A DNA stretch of 64,000 nt from CAVORB01 sp963736235 (GCA_963736235.1 CAVTOR010000008.1:50753-114752); one strand, 5' to 3'; numbered from the stretch's first letter, positions 20,118-29,212 are shown. Numbers and translations are program-made. The notes: generated from the letters alone by a model not told the origin.

Positions 20118-21195
20118 GTGACCGAGCTGAAGAACGACACCTTTCTGCGCGCCCTGCTGCGCGAGACCGTGGACTACACCCCCGTGTGGATGATGCGCCA
20201 GGCGGGGCGCTATCTCCCCGAGTACCGCGCCACCCGGGCGCGCGCCGGCAGCTTCCTGGACCTGTGCAAGAACCCGGAACTGGCCTGCGAGGTCACGCTG
20301 CAGCCCCTCGCGCGCTTTCCGCTCGACGCCGCCATTCTGTTCTCGGACATCCTAACCATCCCGGACGCCATGGGGCTGGGCCTCTATTTCACCGAGGGCG
20401 AAGGCCCCCGCTTCGAGCGCCCGGTGCGCGAGCCGGCGGACGTGCACCGGTTGGCGGTGCCGGACATGCAGCAGGAGCTGGGCTACGTGATGGACGCGGT
20501 GTCGCTGATCCGCCGCGAGCTTGGCGGGCGGGTGCCGCTGATCGGCTTCTCCGGCAGCCCGTGGACGCTGGCGACCTACATGGTGGAGGGCGGCAGTACC
20601 AAGAACTTCGCCCGCACCAAGGCCATGATGTTCGACCGCCCCGACCTGATGCACGAACTCCTGTCCAAGGTCGCCGACGCCGTCACCGCGTATCTCAATG
20701 CCCAGGTCGCGAGCGGCGCCCAGGCGCTGATGATCTTCGACACCTGGGGCGGCGTGCTCACGCCGACGGGATTACCAGTCCTTCTCCCTCGACTACATGA
20801 CCCGCATCGTCGCCGGCCTCACGCGAGAGGTTGACGGGCGCAGGATTCCGGTAATCCTGTTCACCAAGGGCGGCGGTCAGTGGCTCGACCGGATGGCCGA
20901 GAGTGGCTGCGACGCGCTCGGAGTCGACTGGACCATGGATCTCTCCGACGCCCGGCGCAAGGTCAGTGACCGGGTTGCCCTGCAAGGCAACCTGGACCCC
21001 TGCATCCTGTATGCGTCTCCGGATCGTATCCGCGAGGAGGTTTGGCGCGTACTCGCGAGCTACGGGCCGGGGACCGGACACGTCTTCAACCTCGGCCATG
21101 GCATCCATCCGGATGTCGATCCGGATCACGCCGCCGCCCTGGTGGAGGCAGTGCACGAGCTGAGTCGACCCCTGCACGGCGGAGAATCGCCCTAG
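20118..21195 (+). CDS. hemE: Uroporphyrinogen decarboxylase (one frame break)
   Basis: HemE decarboxylates uroporphyrinogen III to coproporphyrinogen III. The GTG at 20118 gives VTELKNDTFLRALLRE, and the catalytic signature PVWMMRQAGRYLPEYR and the Asp in LFSDILTIPD follow. The frame breaks near 20767: VLTP must continue as RDYQSFSLDYMTRIV, and dropping a single base there restores it. The C-terminal part has DALGVDWTMDLSDAR, LQGNLDP and FNLGHGIHPD. Because hemE is needed for all heme and siroheme, I treat the break as a sequence error and the gene as functional. Confidence 0.93.
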
Positions 21196-21372
21196 CGCGT
21201 ACCGGTTGTCGCCGAGAAACGACGATATCGGAGGCGCGCGGGCTCGAAATCACCCCGCAAGCCCCTAGCCTGCCCGCACTGGACACTCGGCACGCATGTT
21301 GCTAGGTTAACACTGCGGGGCTTTTCCTTCGGCCCAGTGTCGATGCGGGGAGTCCCGTGAGTCCCTCGCTTT

Positions 21373-21409
21373 GACCGCACAGCCGTTCGTCGGAAGTGCG
21401 GTCTTTTTT
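21373..21409 (+). terminator. Intrinsic terminator after hemE
   Basis: Perfect 8-base arms GACCGCAC (21373-21380) and GTGCGGTC (21396-21403) with a 15-base loop are followed by a run of T to 21409. It lies about 180 bases past the hemE stop and just before an IS630 remnant, so it may terminate hemE or have come with the insertion. Confidence 0.7.
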
Positions 21410-21470
21410 CTTTGTCCCGGGAACGACGCACCCTACCGCTCACCGACTCGCCGAGCCGTCGGCAACGGCA

Positions 21471-21765
21471 TGAGCGACCTATTCATGATTTCCGACCCCT
21501 TGATCGGCTGGCGACAGCTCGAGGTCACGGAGCGCCATACTCGTCCCGACTGGGCCGCTCTTCCGCGCAATCTTGTCGACAGGCATTTTCAGGGCGCAAG
21601 CGGCGTTGTTGCGGTCATGGACGAACTCAACACCCGCCGGCCTTTCTCGCTCTAATAGGCGTTGTCTCCCGCCCAAGGCGAAGCGCATCCTGGATCAACT
21701 GGCGGTTCACCACCGATGACGCGCGTATCAAGCTAAAGCGCCTATATCCGTCAATCGCACGCTGA
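21471..21765 (+). pseudogene. IS630-family transposase remnant
   Basis: Translated pieces match the C-terminal third of IS630-type DDE transposases: LIGWRQLEVTERHTRPDW, then NLVDRHFQGASGVVAVMDEL-NT where intact copies have a VxDNLNTH motif. In the next frame come LPPKAKRILDQLAVHH, then FTTDDARIKLKRLYPS at the very end. The segment between AVHH and FTT that carries the catalytic Glu is missing, and the N-terminal half is absent. This is a dead relic and the start and end are approximate. The intervals 21196-21372 and 21410-21470 hold nothing else recognisable. Confidence 0.8.
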
Positions 21766-21776
21766 CGGAATACTAG

Positions 21777-23056
21777 CTACCGTCTGACGACCGGCGCATC
21801 CGCCAGAAGCTGTTCGACAACTTCAACCCCCCGCCCGATATCGACCTGATTCATGAAGTTCGAATAGGTGAACAGAGCCAACAGGTAGCGGGGATCACTG
21901 ATCCAGGGCGGGAGGTCGAGCGGCGCCCGCAGAAGCCCCATCGCGTACAGCTCGCACAGGGCCGGAATGTCCAGCGCATCCAGCTTGCCGCAGATGAACA
22001 ACCGGAGCACATCGGAGCGTCCGGCCGCGAAGGCGGCACGAATGGCAAAGCTGACCTGCAGCAGCCCAAACAGGTAGACGACGTCCTTGGTGAATGGGGC
22101 GCCGCCGGAAATGACACCACCCCGGAACACCCGCCGTGCGTTCTCGAACGCCTGATCGGGGTTTGCCGTCCGCTCCAGAAAATAGCGGTAGACCTCGAGA
22201 AATCCGCCCCCTCGATGGCCATCTGAATGGCAAAGACGCGGTCGGCGAGGCGCCGCATGCGATCCAGCTCCATCGAGCCGCTGATGATCTCGGCGAACAC
22301 GGCCAGCCCTTCTTGGGTGCGCGTGGTGCCGGGATGCCCAGCGGCGAGAATCGGCAGGTCGGTCTGCGCCCGGCCATTCAGGGATGTGGCGCAATGGATG
22401 TAGGCCTCGTGATGCAAGAGCTGGCTCGCGTCCCGATCAGTGAAGCGGGCGTCTCGGCGGATGCGGATCGCCTTGGCCGAGGCCAGCGCATTGGCGGAGA
22501 GCTTGTCCACCAACTCCACCTTGGGGGCGGCCGCGCCGAAATGGGTATGCACGGCCCGTTCGATGTCCCGCGCTACTTTCGGGGCGTCGTGGTACTCGGG
22601 CGGGGCGATGTCCATCTCGATGCGGACAAGCTGCTCGATGGTATCGCGGACACGCTCGGCGAGTTGCAGGGAAGTGAGGGGGAACAGGCGATGAGGGGAA
22701 GTGGGCTCGCCGTAGATCTGGCGACCGTAGTCGAAGAACGCACTGGTACCGACAGCGGCGAGCATGCGCGCGCTGCGTTCCAGGGTGTCCGCCTGGCGAT
22801 CAAGCCAGAGGTCGACCGTGGTCACGGGCACGATGGCGCGTCGCGCCTCGACCACCGCTTCGATGGCCGGCGCGGGATCCAGGGGCTGGTAGCTGACCTG
22901 TGGCAGCTCCTTCGCACCCTTGGCGAAGAACGCCACCTTGACCTCCGGCGGCCAGTCGACGGAGTCCAGGACACGGATCGAACGGCTGGCCTGGTACAGC
23001 AGGCCGGCGATTTGCCGAATTCGGTTCTTTTCCCGATCGTTTGCGGGGATCGTCAT
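21777..23056 (-). CDS. DUF1704 QEGLA-motif protein, predicted zinc peptidase (one frame break)
   Basis: Bacterial members are annotated as flavohemoglobin-expression-modulating QEGLA proteins. The metal-site pattern is plain: HHEAYIH (an HExxH) around residue 235, and 28-30 residues later TQEGLAVFAE with the third ligand Glu. The same family includes the vertebrate tubulin tyrosine carboxypeptidase MATCAP, so a carboxypeptidase activity is a reasonable inference. The start is the ATG at 23056 (MTIPANDREKNRIRQIAG) behind a GAGAG site. The frame breaks near 22210, after AIQMAIEGADF, and continues as GGFLEVYRYFLERTANPD to the stop at 21777. The substrate in bacteria is unknown. Confidence 0.85.
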
Positions 23057-23310
23057 CTCTCGGGCTCCGGTTGCCAGCTGATTGTGGTCCCAGCCGAAGG
23101 TTGGGTGCACAGGGGACGGTGTCGTAGCTTGCCCGATTTGACGACTGTCTGCCGTTCTTTCGCATACCAACTTCCGCAGGCGAATCATCGCCATCTGCGG
23201 AACACGCATTGCGCGCGCCGACGGGCGCTGGGCTATGCTATCCGCGGTCCCGAAACGCACCCGTTCCCACACACACCCACAGATCGGTTGAGGCGTAAAA
23301 AGGAGGCGTC

Positions 23311-24045
23311 ATGAGCAATTCCACGTCATCTCAGCGAGGTCCCACCACGGTCAGCCTCGCGGACGAGGAGGGCGTCAAACGGATACTCGTCGATACCATC
23401 TTTGGCCTGTGGGGAATGGTCAATAATCTGACTCGATTGCGGCCCTCCAAACGCGAGCGCTACCGGGTCACCATCTTCGGCTCGGCGCGGACGCAGCCGG
23501 GAAACTGGGTCTACGACGAGGTAAAGCGGCTCGCCGGCGAGCTGTCCGCCATGGGCTGCGATATCGTCACGGGCGGCGGACCGGGCTTGATGCGGGCCGC
23601 CAACGAGGGCGCTCAAGCGCGAGCGGCGGCCGAGCGGGTGCAGAGCGTCGGCATCCGCGTGGATCTGCCCTTCGAGCAGGAGGTGAACCCGTTCGTGCAG
23701 CAGGCGTTCGAGCACCAGAGCTTCTTCACCCGGCTGCATCAGTTCGTGCTCATGTCCGACGCTTACGTCGTCACCCCCGGCGGAATCGGCACCGTGCTCG
23801 AGGCCATGCTGGTGTGGCAGCTCCTGCAAGTCCGCCACCTGCACGACACGCCGCTGATCTTCGCGGGCGACATGTGGGCCGAGCTGATCACCTGGTCGCA
23901 ACGCTGGATGCTGCGCCCGGGATTCGAGCTGGTGAATCCCGAGGACATGGCCATCCCGACGTGCGTCAGGTCCGCCGACGAGGCCATTGCCGTCCTTCGC
24001 GAGCACCATGCCCGCTGGCAGTTCCACCAGGAGGGCCGAGTTTGA
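23311..24045 (+). CDS. LOG-family nucleotide-processing protein
   Basis: This Rossmann-fold protein of the LOG (once 'lysine decarboxylase-like') family has members that hydrolyse nucleoside 5'-monophosphates to release the base. The motifs are VTGGGPGLMRAANEGA and VTPGGIGTVLEAM (the PGGxGTxxE box). The N-terminal 55 residues are an extension before TIFGSARTQPGNWVYDE. A near-perfect AAGGAGG precedes the ATG. It lies 51 bases upstream of the sigma54 activator on the same strand and opens the long plus-strand block. Confidence 0.88.
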   Translation: MSNSTSSQRGPTTVSLADEEGVKRILVDTIFGLWGMVNNLTRLRPSKRERYRVTIFGSARTQPGNWVYDEVKRLAGELSAMGCDIVTGGGPGLMRAANEGAQARAAAERVQSVGIRVDLPFEQEVNPFVQQAFEHQSFFTRLHQFVLMSDAYVVTPGGIGTVLEAMLVWQLLQVRHLHDTPLIFAGDMWAELITWSQRWMLRPGFELVNPEDMAIPTCVRSADEAIAVLREHHARWQFHQEGRV

Positions 24046-24096
24046 TTCGAGCACGACCCCACCAGCCCGGGCCAGCATGAGCGACGGAGCGGTATT

Positions 24097-25734
24097 TTGA
24101 TCAGGGTGCGGCCAGATGCCGAAGCCGGGTCCCGACCCGGCGCCCCGGACGTATCGGTTGGCGAGCGCCTGGCATTCGAGCGCCTGCTCGGCGACCTGTC
24201 GGCCCAGTTCGCCGATCTCCCCGCCGATCGGGTGATCGACGAGATTGCAGGCGCCCTCGCGCGTCTCATTGGCTTTCTCGGATACGACCGCTGCACCTTC
24301 GGCGAGTTCGTGGACGACGCCGGGCGGTTCGACGTCCTCTGCTCGGTGGCCCGCGACGGCATCGAGACTACCCCGCGGGGCTTGGGTCTGTCGCTGCCCT
24401 GGTACTTCCGAGAGCTGCTGGCCGGGCGGCTCATCGTGGCCGCGGCGATTCCCGAGGATTTTCCGCCGGAGGCCGAGGTCGAGATCGAGTACTGTCAGCG
24501 CATCGGTCTGCGGTCCAATCTGGGCATCCCGCTGCGGGTCGGCGGCCGGGTCATCGGCGCCATCGCCTTTACCGCCTTCCACAGCACCCGCGCCTGGCCG
24601 GAGGATCTCATCGTCCGGCTCAAGATCGTCGGCGAGGTGTTTGCCCAGGCCCTCGTGCGCAGCCGCCGCGAGGCGGAGCTCGCGGCCGCGCTTACCGAGA
24701 TCACACGCCTGAAGGAGCGTCTGGAGGCGGAGAATACCTATCTGCGGCAGTCCGCCCGCACCCGCTCCGGTCCGGCCCTGGCAAGCCGTTCGCCGCGCTT
24801 CAACCAGGTGCTCGAGGAGATTGCTCAGGTCGCCCCGACCAACGCCACCGTATTACTGCTTGGCGAGACCGGCACCGGCAAGGAGTTATTGGCCGACGCC
24901 ATCCACGGCCTGAGCGATCGCCGGGACCGGCCCATGGTCAAGGTCAACTGCGCCGCCCTGCCGGCCTCGCTGATCGAGGCCGAGCTCTTCGGGCGCGAGA
25001 AGGGAGCCTACACCGGCGCGCTGGCGCGTCAGATGGGCCGCTTCGAGCTGGCGGACGGTTCGACCCTGTTCCTCGACGAGATCGGCGAGCTCCCGATGGA
25101 GTTGCAGACAAAGCTTCTGCGCGTGCTTCAGGACGGCCGCTTCGAGCGCGTGGGGAGCACCCACACGATCCAGGTCAACGTGCGCGTGATCGCGGCCACG
25201 AACCGCGACCTCGGGCGCGCAGTCGCCAAGGGCCGATTCCGCGACGACCTCTACTACCGGCTCAACGTCTTTCCGGTCGCCGTGCCGCCCCTGCGCGAGC
25301 GCCCTGAGGACATCCCACTGCTCGCCTGGGAGTTCGTCAGAGAGCTCAGCGAGTCGATGGGCAAGCCCATCGAGCACATCGCCGAGGACGCCATGACCGC
25401 ACTCCTCGCCTACCCTTGGCCGGGTAACGTGCGCGAGCTGCGCAACCTGATCGAGCGGGCGATGATCCTCGCCCGCGGCCCGACCCTGCACGTCGGGCTC
25501 GGCCCCGCAACGACGCCAGTCACCGGACAGGAGCGAGAAAATATCCCTGCGAAGGCATCCGCAAGCACTCTCGCGGCGAGGGAACGCGACCACATTCTCC
25601 AGGTCCTCGAGCAAACGGGCTGGCGCATCCGAGGATCCGGCGGGGCCGCGGAGCAGCTCGGCATCAAGCCGACCACGCTGGAGTCGCGGATGAAGCGGCT
25701 GGGGCTACGACGGCCTAACTCCGATGTTTCATAG
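24097..25734 (+). CDS. GAF-domain sigma54-dependent activator
   Basis: This 545-residue enhancer-binding protein has an N-terminal GAF sensor (about residues 40-190), then a short coiled linker (REAELAAALTEITRLKERLE). The AAA+ domain follows with GETGTGKE (Walker A), ELFGREKGAYTGA (the sigma54-contacting GAFTGA loop with Y for F) and LFLDEIGEL (Walker B). A Fis-type helix-turn-helix at the C-terminus (GGAAEQLGIKPTTLESRMKR) completes it. The architecture is that of NorR/FhlA. The likely start is TTG 24097 behind GGAGC; an ATG at 24077 runs into a stop in its frame. Its probable target is the sigma54 promoter of ppk2 just downstream. The GAF ligand cannot be read from the sequence. Confidence 0.93.
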   Translation: MIRVRPDAEAGSRPGAPDVSVGERLAFERLLGDLSAQFADLPADRVIDEIAGALARLIGFLGYDRCTFGEFVDDAGRFDVLCSVARDGIETTPRGLGLSLPWYFRELLAGRLIVAAAIPEDFPPEAEVEIEYCQRIGLRSNLGIPLRVGGRVIGAIAFTAFHSTRAWPEDLIVRLKIVGEVFAQALVRSRREAELAAALTEITRLKERLEAENTYLRQSARTRSGPALASRSPRFNQVLEEIAQVAPTNATVLLLGETGTGKELLADAIHGLSDRRDRPMVKVNCAALPASLIEAELFGREKGAYTGALARQMGRFELADGSTLFLDEIGELPMELQTKLLRVLQDGRFERVGSTHTIQVNVRVIAATNRDLGRAVAKGRFRDDLYYRLNVFPVAVPPLRERPEDIPLLAWEFVRELSESMGKPIEHIAEDAMTALLAYPWPGNVRELRNLIERAMILARGPTLHVGLGPATTPVTGQERENIPAKASASTLAARERDHILQVLEQTGWRIRGSGGAAEQLGIKPTTLESRMKRLGLRRPNSDVS

Positions 25735-25754
25735 AAACGACGATATTTCGTAGA
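25727..25754. promoter_or_regulatory. Candidate upstream activator site
   Basis: Direct repeats TTTCATAGA (25727-25735) and TTTCGTAGA (25746-25754), 19 bases start to start, straddle the end of the activator gene. They lie about 95-120 bases before the -24/-12 element, where enhancer sites of sigma54 activators normally sit. The first repeat is inside a small palindrome (TTTC-ATA-GAAA). Function is inferred from position only. Confidence 0.45.
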
Positions 25755-25848
25755 TCTGATTCGGAGTCACCCGTACTTCTGCCCGGCCCACGCCGGTAAC
25801 TGACTGACCTTCCTGGATTGCTCGCCGGCATCGCTCCTCGTGGGCCTA

Positions 25849-25864
25849 TGGCGGGTTTATTGCA
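25849..25864 (+). promoter_or_regulatory. Sigma54 (-24/-12) promoter of ppk2
   Basis: TGGCGGG-tTTA-TTGCA matches the RpoN consensus TGGCACG-N4-TTGCW in both invariant dinucleotides (GG and GC) and in spacing. It is 49 bases upstream of the ppk2 ATG and directly downstream of a sigma54 activator gene. It is the only good -24/-12 element I found in the window, by eye. Confidence 0.7.
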
Positions 25865-25912
25865 GTCCTTGCTAACGAAAGCCCAGTGGAGCTGCGAAGG
25901 AGGCAGCACACA

Positions 25913-26767
25913 ATGAATGAAACCACAGACGTCATCGGCGAGGACCAGACCCTGGAAAACGAGCCCAAGGCCCGACAGAAAGGAAAGAGCAACAAGAAGC
26001 TGACGAACAAAAAGTACCTGCGGAAGCTGGAAGAGCTGCATGTAGAGCTGGTCAGGCTGCAGGAGTGGGTACTCCACAAGGGTCTCAAGGTCTGCATCGT
26101 CTTCGAGGGCCGGGATGGCGCCGGAAAGGGGGGCACCATCAAGGCCATCACCGAGCGGGTGAGTCCGCGGGTGTTCCGGGTGGTGGCTCTGCCGGCGCCC
26201 ACGGAGCGCGAGAAGTCTCAAATGTACGCCCAGCGCTATATGCAGCATTTCCCCGCAGCCGGCGAGGTGGTCATCTTCGACCGCAGCTGGTACAACCGCG
26301 CCGGGGTCGAGCGGGTCATGGGCTTCTGTACCGAGGAGCAGACCAAGAGGTTCCTCGAGATGACCCCGCTGGTCGAGAAGGCGATGGTGGATTCCGGGAT
26401 CATCCTGCTCAAATACTGGCTCGAAGTGAGCCCGGAGGAGCAGACGCGACGGCTGGAAGGGCGCATCGAGGACGGGCGCAAGATCTGGAAGCTTTCGCCG
26501 ATGGACCTCAAGTCGTACAGCCGCTGGTACGACTATTCGCGGGCACGGGACGCCATGTTCGCCGCCACCGACACGGATTTCGCGCCTTGGTACGTCGCGC
26601 CGTCGGACGACAAGAAGCGGGCGCGCCTCAACATCATCACGCATCTGCTCGCCAACATTCCGTACAAGAAGCTCCCCCGCAAGAAGGTGGAGTTGCCGAA
26701 GCGGCAAAAGGCCGGCGGCTATCGCGAGCCCGACTATCCTTTCAAGGTCATCCCCGAGGCGTATTGA
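25913..26767 (+). CDS. ppk2: Polyphosphate kinase 2
   Basis: PPK2 moves phosphate between polyphosphate and nucleoside di- or monophosphates, usually favouring NTP regeneration. Walker A lies in FEGRDGAGKGGTIKAITE, Walker B in VVIFDRSWYNRAGVERVMGF, and the lid arginine in RRLEGRIEDGRKIWKLS. AAGGAGG at 25897-25903 fixes the start at ATG 25913 (MNETTDVIGEDQTLEN), giving 284 residues. An upstream GTG would overlap the ribosome site. The N-terminus is Lys-rich (KARQKGKSNKKLTNKK). It sits behind a sigma54 promoter, so polyphosphate use is probably induced by the GAF signal. Confidence 0.93.
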   Translation: MNETTDVIGEDQTLENEPKARQKGKSNKKLTNKKYLRKLEELHVELVRLQEWVLHKGLKVCIVFEGRDGAGKGGTIKAITERVSPRVFRVVALPAPTEREKSQMYAQRYMQHFPAAGEVVIFDRSWYNRAGVERVMGFCTEEQTKRFLEMTPLVEKAMVDSGIILLKYWLEVSPEEQTRRLEGRIEDGRKIWKLSPMDLKSYSRWYDYSRARDAMFAATDTDFAPWYVAPSDDKKRARLNIITHLLANIPYKKLPRKKVELPKRQKAGGYREPDYPFKVIPEAY

Positions 26768-26797
26768 GGACGTCGCGCCAGGCAATCGGCGAATCCG

Positions 26798-27133
26798 ATG
26801 ATCGTATTCTCCCTGAGTGTTTGCGTGCCGCACTCGCGCCGTGCCGACTTCCTGAACAGCGTCGGCGCCCTGCTCGAGCCCACTCGCGTGTTGCCCGGTT
26901 GTCTCGGTTGCCGGCTCTACACCGACATCGAGGACCCGAACGCCCTCACGCTGATGGAGGAGTGGGAGTCGCAGGCGGCGTTGGACCGGCACCTAACGTC
27001 CAGCGCCTACAAGACGCTCGTCGCGGCAATTGAGCTGTCCGCGGAGCCGCCCGCGATTCGGTTCGACAGCGTCGCACAACGCGCGGGGATCGAGGTGATC
27101 GAGGCGGCGCGGCGAGCGCAGGGGTTACTCTAG
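26798..27133 (+). CDS. ABM-domain (putative quinol monooxygenase) protein
   Basis: This is a 111-residue dimeric ferredoxin-fold protein. The antibiotic-biosynthesis-monooxygenase pattern is seen in FLNSVGALLEPTRVLPGCLG, YTDIEDPNALTLMEEWES and AALDRHLTSSAYKTL. The family includes YgiN-like quinol monooxygenases and heme-degrading enzymes, but the substrate is not predictable. It follows ppk2 by 30 bases and may be in the same transcript. The 312 bases after it (27134-27445) hold no convincing gene. Confidence 0.75.
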   Translation: MIVFSLSVCVPHSRRADFLNSVGALLEPTRVLPGCLGCRLYTDIEDPNALTLMEEWESQAALDRHLTSSAYKTLVAAIELSAEPPAIRFDSVAQRAGIEVIEAARRAQGLL

Positions 27134-27445
27134 GAGATGCTGATTATTGGCCATCCTGACCAAAATCAGCACGTCCATGTGCCGCGGGAAGCGCTGAACT
27201 GATCATGTTCCTAGTCTGGGCAAGACTCCGAGACGGTCAGTCTGGACGCCGAGGCGGGCATGAGGCTCATCGTCAACGTTGCGGTGTTCGGCCCCGCCGC
27301 GCCAAGACCGCGAACGAGGCCCTCGCTTAGGAAGCAACACGCCCGCTAGCAGCGGCATGACCGCCCTATTCGCCGGACAACGCTGATAGACTCCGACCGG
27401 CCACCGGGCGCCTGACAGTAAGAACACCAATTAGGAGCTTCGCAG

Positions 27446-27886
27446 ATGACAGAGCCGCTACACCCGGCCGCAATCCATCACCTGCCCCCATTCGTCACCG
27501 CGCCGGGCGAGACCGACGTGCTGTTCATAGTGATGGCGTTCTTCGTGCTGTTCGCCGTGATCGGCATCGGCCTCTTCTACTTCAAGCTCCATGCTTTGCC
27601 AGAGCAGATGGCGCATCGCGGCCAGAAGGTTCAGTTCGAGCTGGTCGCGGTGCTGGCGCTGCTGGCGCTCTTCACCCACAACCACCTGTTCTGGATCGCC
27701 GGGCTTCTGCTCGCCTTCGTGCCCTTGCCCGATTTCACGACGCCGCTGACATCCATCGCCCGCTCGCTCGACCGATTAGCCGCGAGTGCGGAGCCCAAGA
27801 CTCCGGCACCCCCGCCTGAACGGGAAGAGCCCTTGCCCGCCGGCGATCAGCCGATCGAGCAGCCGACCGAACGAACGGGGGCCTAA
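27446..27886 (+). CDS. Small membrane protein upstream of an HlyD-type adaptor
   Basis: This 146-residue protein has two membrane helices (about residues 28-48, LFIVMAFFVLFAVIGIGLFYF, and 66-92, LVAVLALLALFTHNHLFWIA). A Pro/Glu-rich cytoplasmic or periplasmic tail (TPAPPPEREEPLPAGDQPIE) follows. A good AGGAG precedes the ATG. It ends 3 bases before the HlyD-like gene, so the two are co-transcribed and probably form one membrane complex. No named domain was recognised. Confidence 0.75.
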   Translation: MTEPLHPAAIHHLPPFVTAPGETDVLFIVMAFFVLFAVIGIGLFYFKLHALPEQMAHRGQKVQFELVAVLALLALFTHNHLFWIAGLLLAFVPLPDFTTPLTSIARSLDRLAASAEPKTPAPPPEREEPLPAGDQPIEQPTERTGA

Positions 27887-27889
27887 GCG

Positions 27890-29119
27890 ATGTTAGAGCT
27901 TTTCCTCTGCTCGATGCTGACCATCCTGCCGGATTACCTGTTTCGCCGGTACGTGCAGGGCAAACGCCTCGGACGCGAGATTACGCTGTTCTCGGTCTGG
28001 TTCGAACTGCGCTGGGGGATCACCCTCTGCCTGATACTGACGATCAGCCTGATCACGACGATCTTCTACTTTCACCCCTCGACCAAGGCCGCCACGTCGG
28101 TGTTCCGCACCGTGACCGTGCTGCCGCAGATCAACGGTCGGGTGGCCGAGACCTTCGTCGACATCAACCAACGGGTGACGGAAGGGCAGCCCCTGTTCCG
28201 GCTGGACAGCTCCGAGCAGGAGGCGGCTGCCGAAACGGCCCGCCGCAAAATCGCGGAGATCGAGGCCGCAATGGTCATGGCCAAGTCGGAGCTCGCGGAA
28301 GCGGAGGGTCGCATCGTCCAGGCGCGGGGGGCGCTGCAGCAAGCCAAGGACGAGTTCGAAACCCGGTCGGAAGCGAATCGTCGCACTCCGGGCACAATCC
28401 CAGAGCGCGAAGTTGCTCGGATGCGCGTGCAGGTCGAGACCCAGCAAGGCGCTCTCGACACGGCCCTGGCGAGCCGTGAAGCCATTGTGTCGGAGATGGA
28501 GCTCCAGCTCCCGGCCCAAAAGGCGAGTGCCGAAGCGGCGCTCCATGAGGCCGAGGTGGACCTCGAGAAGACCCTGGTCGTGGCAGGAACCGACGGGATC
28601 GTGCAACAGTTCGCGCTGCGCCCAGGCGACATTGTCAACCCGATGCTCAGACCCGCCGGCATACTGGTGCCGGAGCGCAAGGTCACCGGCCTCCTGGCCG
28701 GTTTCGGGCAGATCGAGGCGTCGGTGTTGAAGGTGGGCATGATCGGCGAGGTGACCTGCATCGCCAAGCCCTGGAAGATCGTGCCGGTGGTCGTGACCGA
28801 GGTCCAGAACGTCATTGCCACCGGCCAGGTGCGGCCGACCGACACCCTGGTCGATGTCGAGCAGTTCGCAAAACCCGGCACGCTCACGGTCATCATGGAG
28901 CCGCTCTACAAGGGCCAGCTCGACGACCTGCCCCAGGGCGGCAGCTGCATCGCCAACGCCTATACCAGCAACCACGAGGCACTGCAGGACCCGGACATCG
29001 GCACCGTGCGCTGGTTCGGGCTCCACGCCATCGACACGGTCGGCGTCGTGCACGCGATGATCCTGCGCATCCAAGCGCTGCTCCTGCCGATAAAGACCCT
29101 GGTCTTTGGCGGGCATTGA
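27890..29119 (+). CDS. HlyD/EmrA-type membrane-fusion protein
   Basis: This is a 409-residue adaptor with an N-terminal membrane region of two helices (the second LRWGITLCLILTISLITTIF, about residues 42-62). The first biotinyl-lipoyl half motif is VLPQINGRVAETFVDINQRV, followed by a long coiled coil at about residues 105-235. The second half motif lies in VVAGTDGIVQQFALRPGDIV, and a beta-barrel domain completes it. It lacks an adjacent large exporter; the small membrane protein before it is the only candidate partner. Its substrate is unknown. Confidence 0.85.
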   Translation: MLELFLCSMLTILPDYLFRRYVQGKRLGREITLFSVWFELRWGITLCLILTISLITTIFYFHPSTKAATSVFRTVTVLPQINGRVAETFVDINQRVTEGQPLFRLDSSEQEAAAETARRKIAEIEAAMVMAKSELAEAEGRIVQARGALQQAKDEFETRSEANRRTPGTIPEREVARMRVQVETQQGALDTALASREAIVSEMELQLPAQKASAEAALHEAEVDLEKTLVVAGTDGIVQQFALRPGDIVNPMLRPAGILVPERKVTGLLAGFGQIEASVLKVGMIGEVTCIAKPWKIVPVVVTEVQNVIATGQVRPTDTLVDVEQFAKPGTLTVIMEPLYKGQLDDLPQGGSCIANAYTSNHEALQDPDIGTVRWFGLHAIDTVGVVHAMILRIQALLLPIKTLVFGGH

Positions 29120-29212
29120 GCGGTACCGCGAGGGAGGTGTGGATTCCCGGGGGTCGGCCGCCCCGATCAGACCAGCCGGTCGCCCGATAACATCGACTAA
29201 CGAGGAAACCCA

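Noticed and set aside
18076..20121. 681-residue plus-strand open frame opposite uvrD
   Set aside because: UvrD motifs are complete on the minus strand. This frame is an antisense shadow.
24097..24111. Possible FNR/ANR half-site TTGAT at the activator start
   Set aside because: No matching ATCAA follows at the right distance, and it falls on the start codon.
23326..24582. 418-residue minus-strand open frame opposite the LOG and sigma54 genes
   Set aside because: Both plus-strand genes have strong family motifs, and the minus frame has no recognisable feature.
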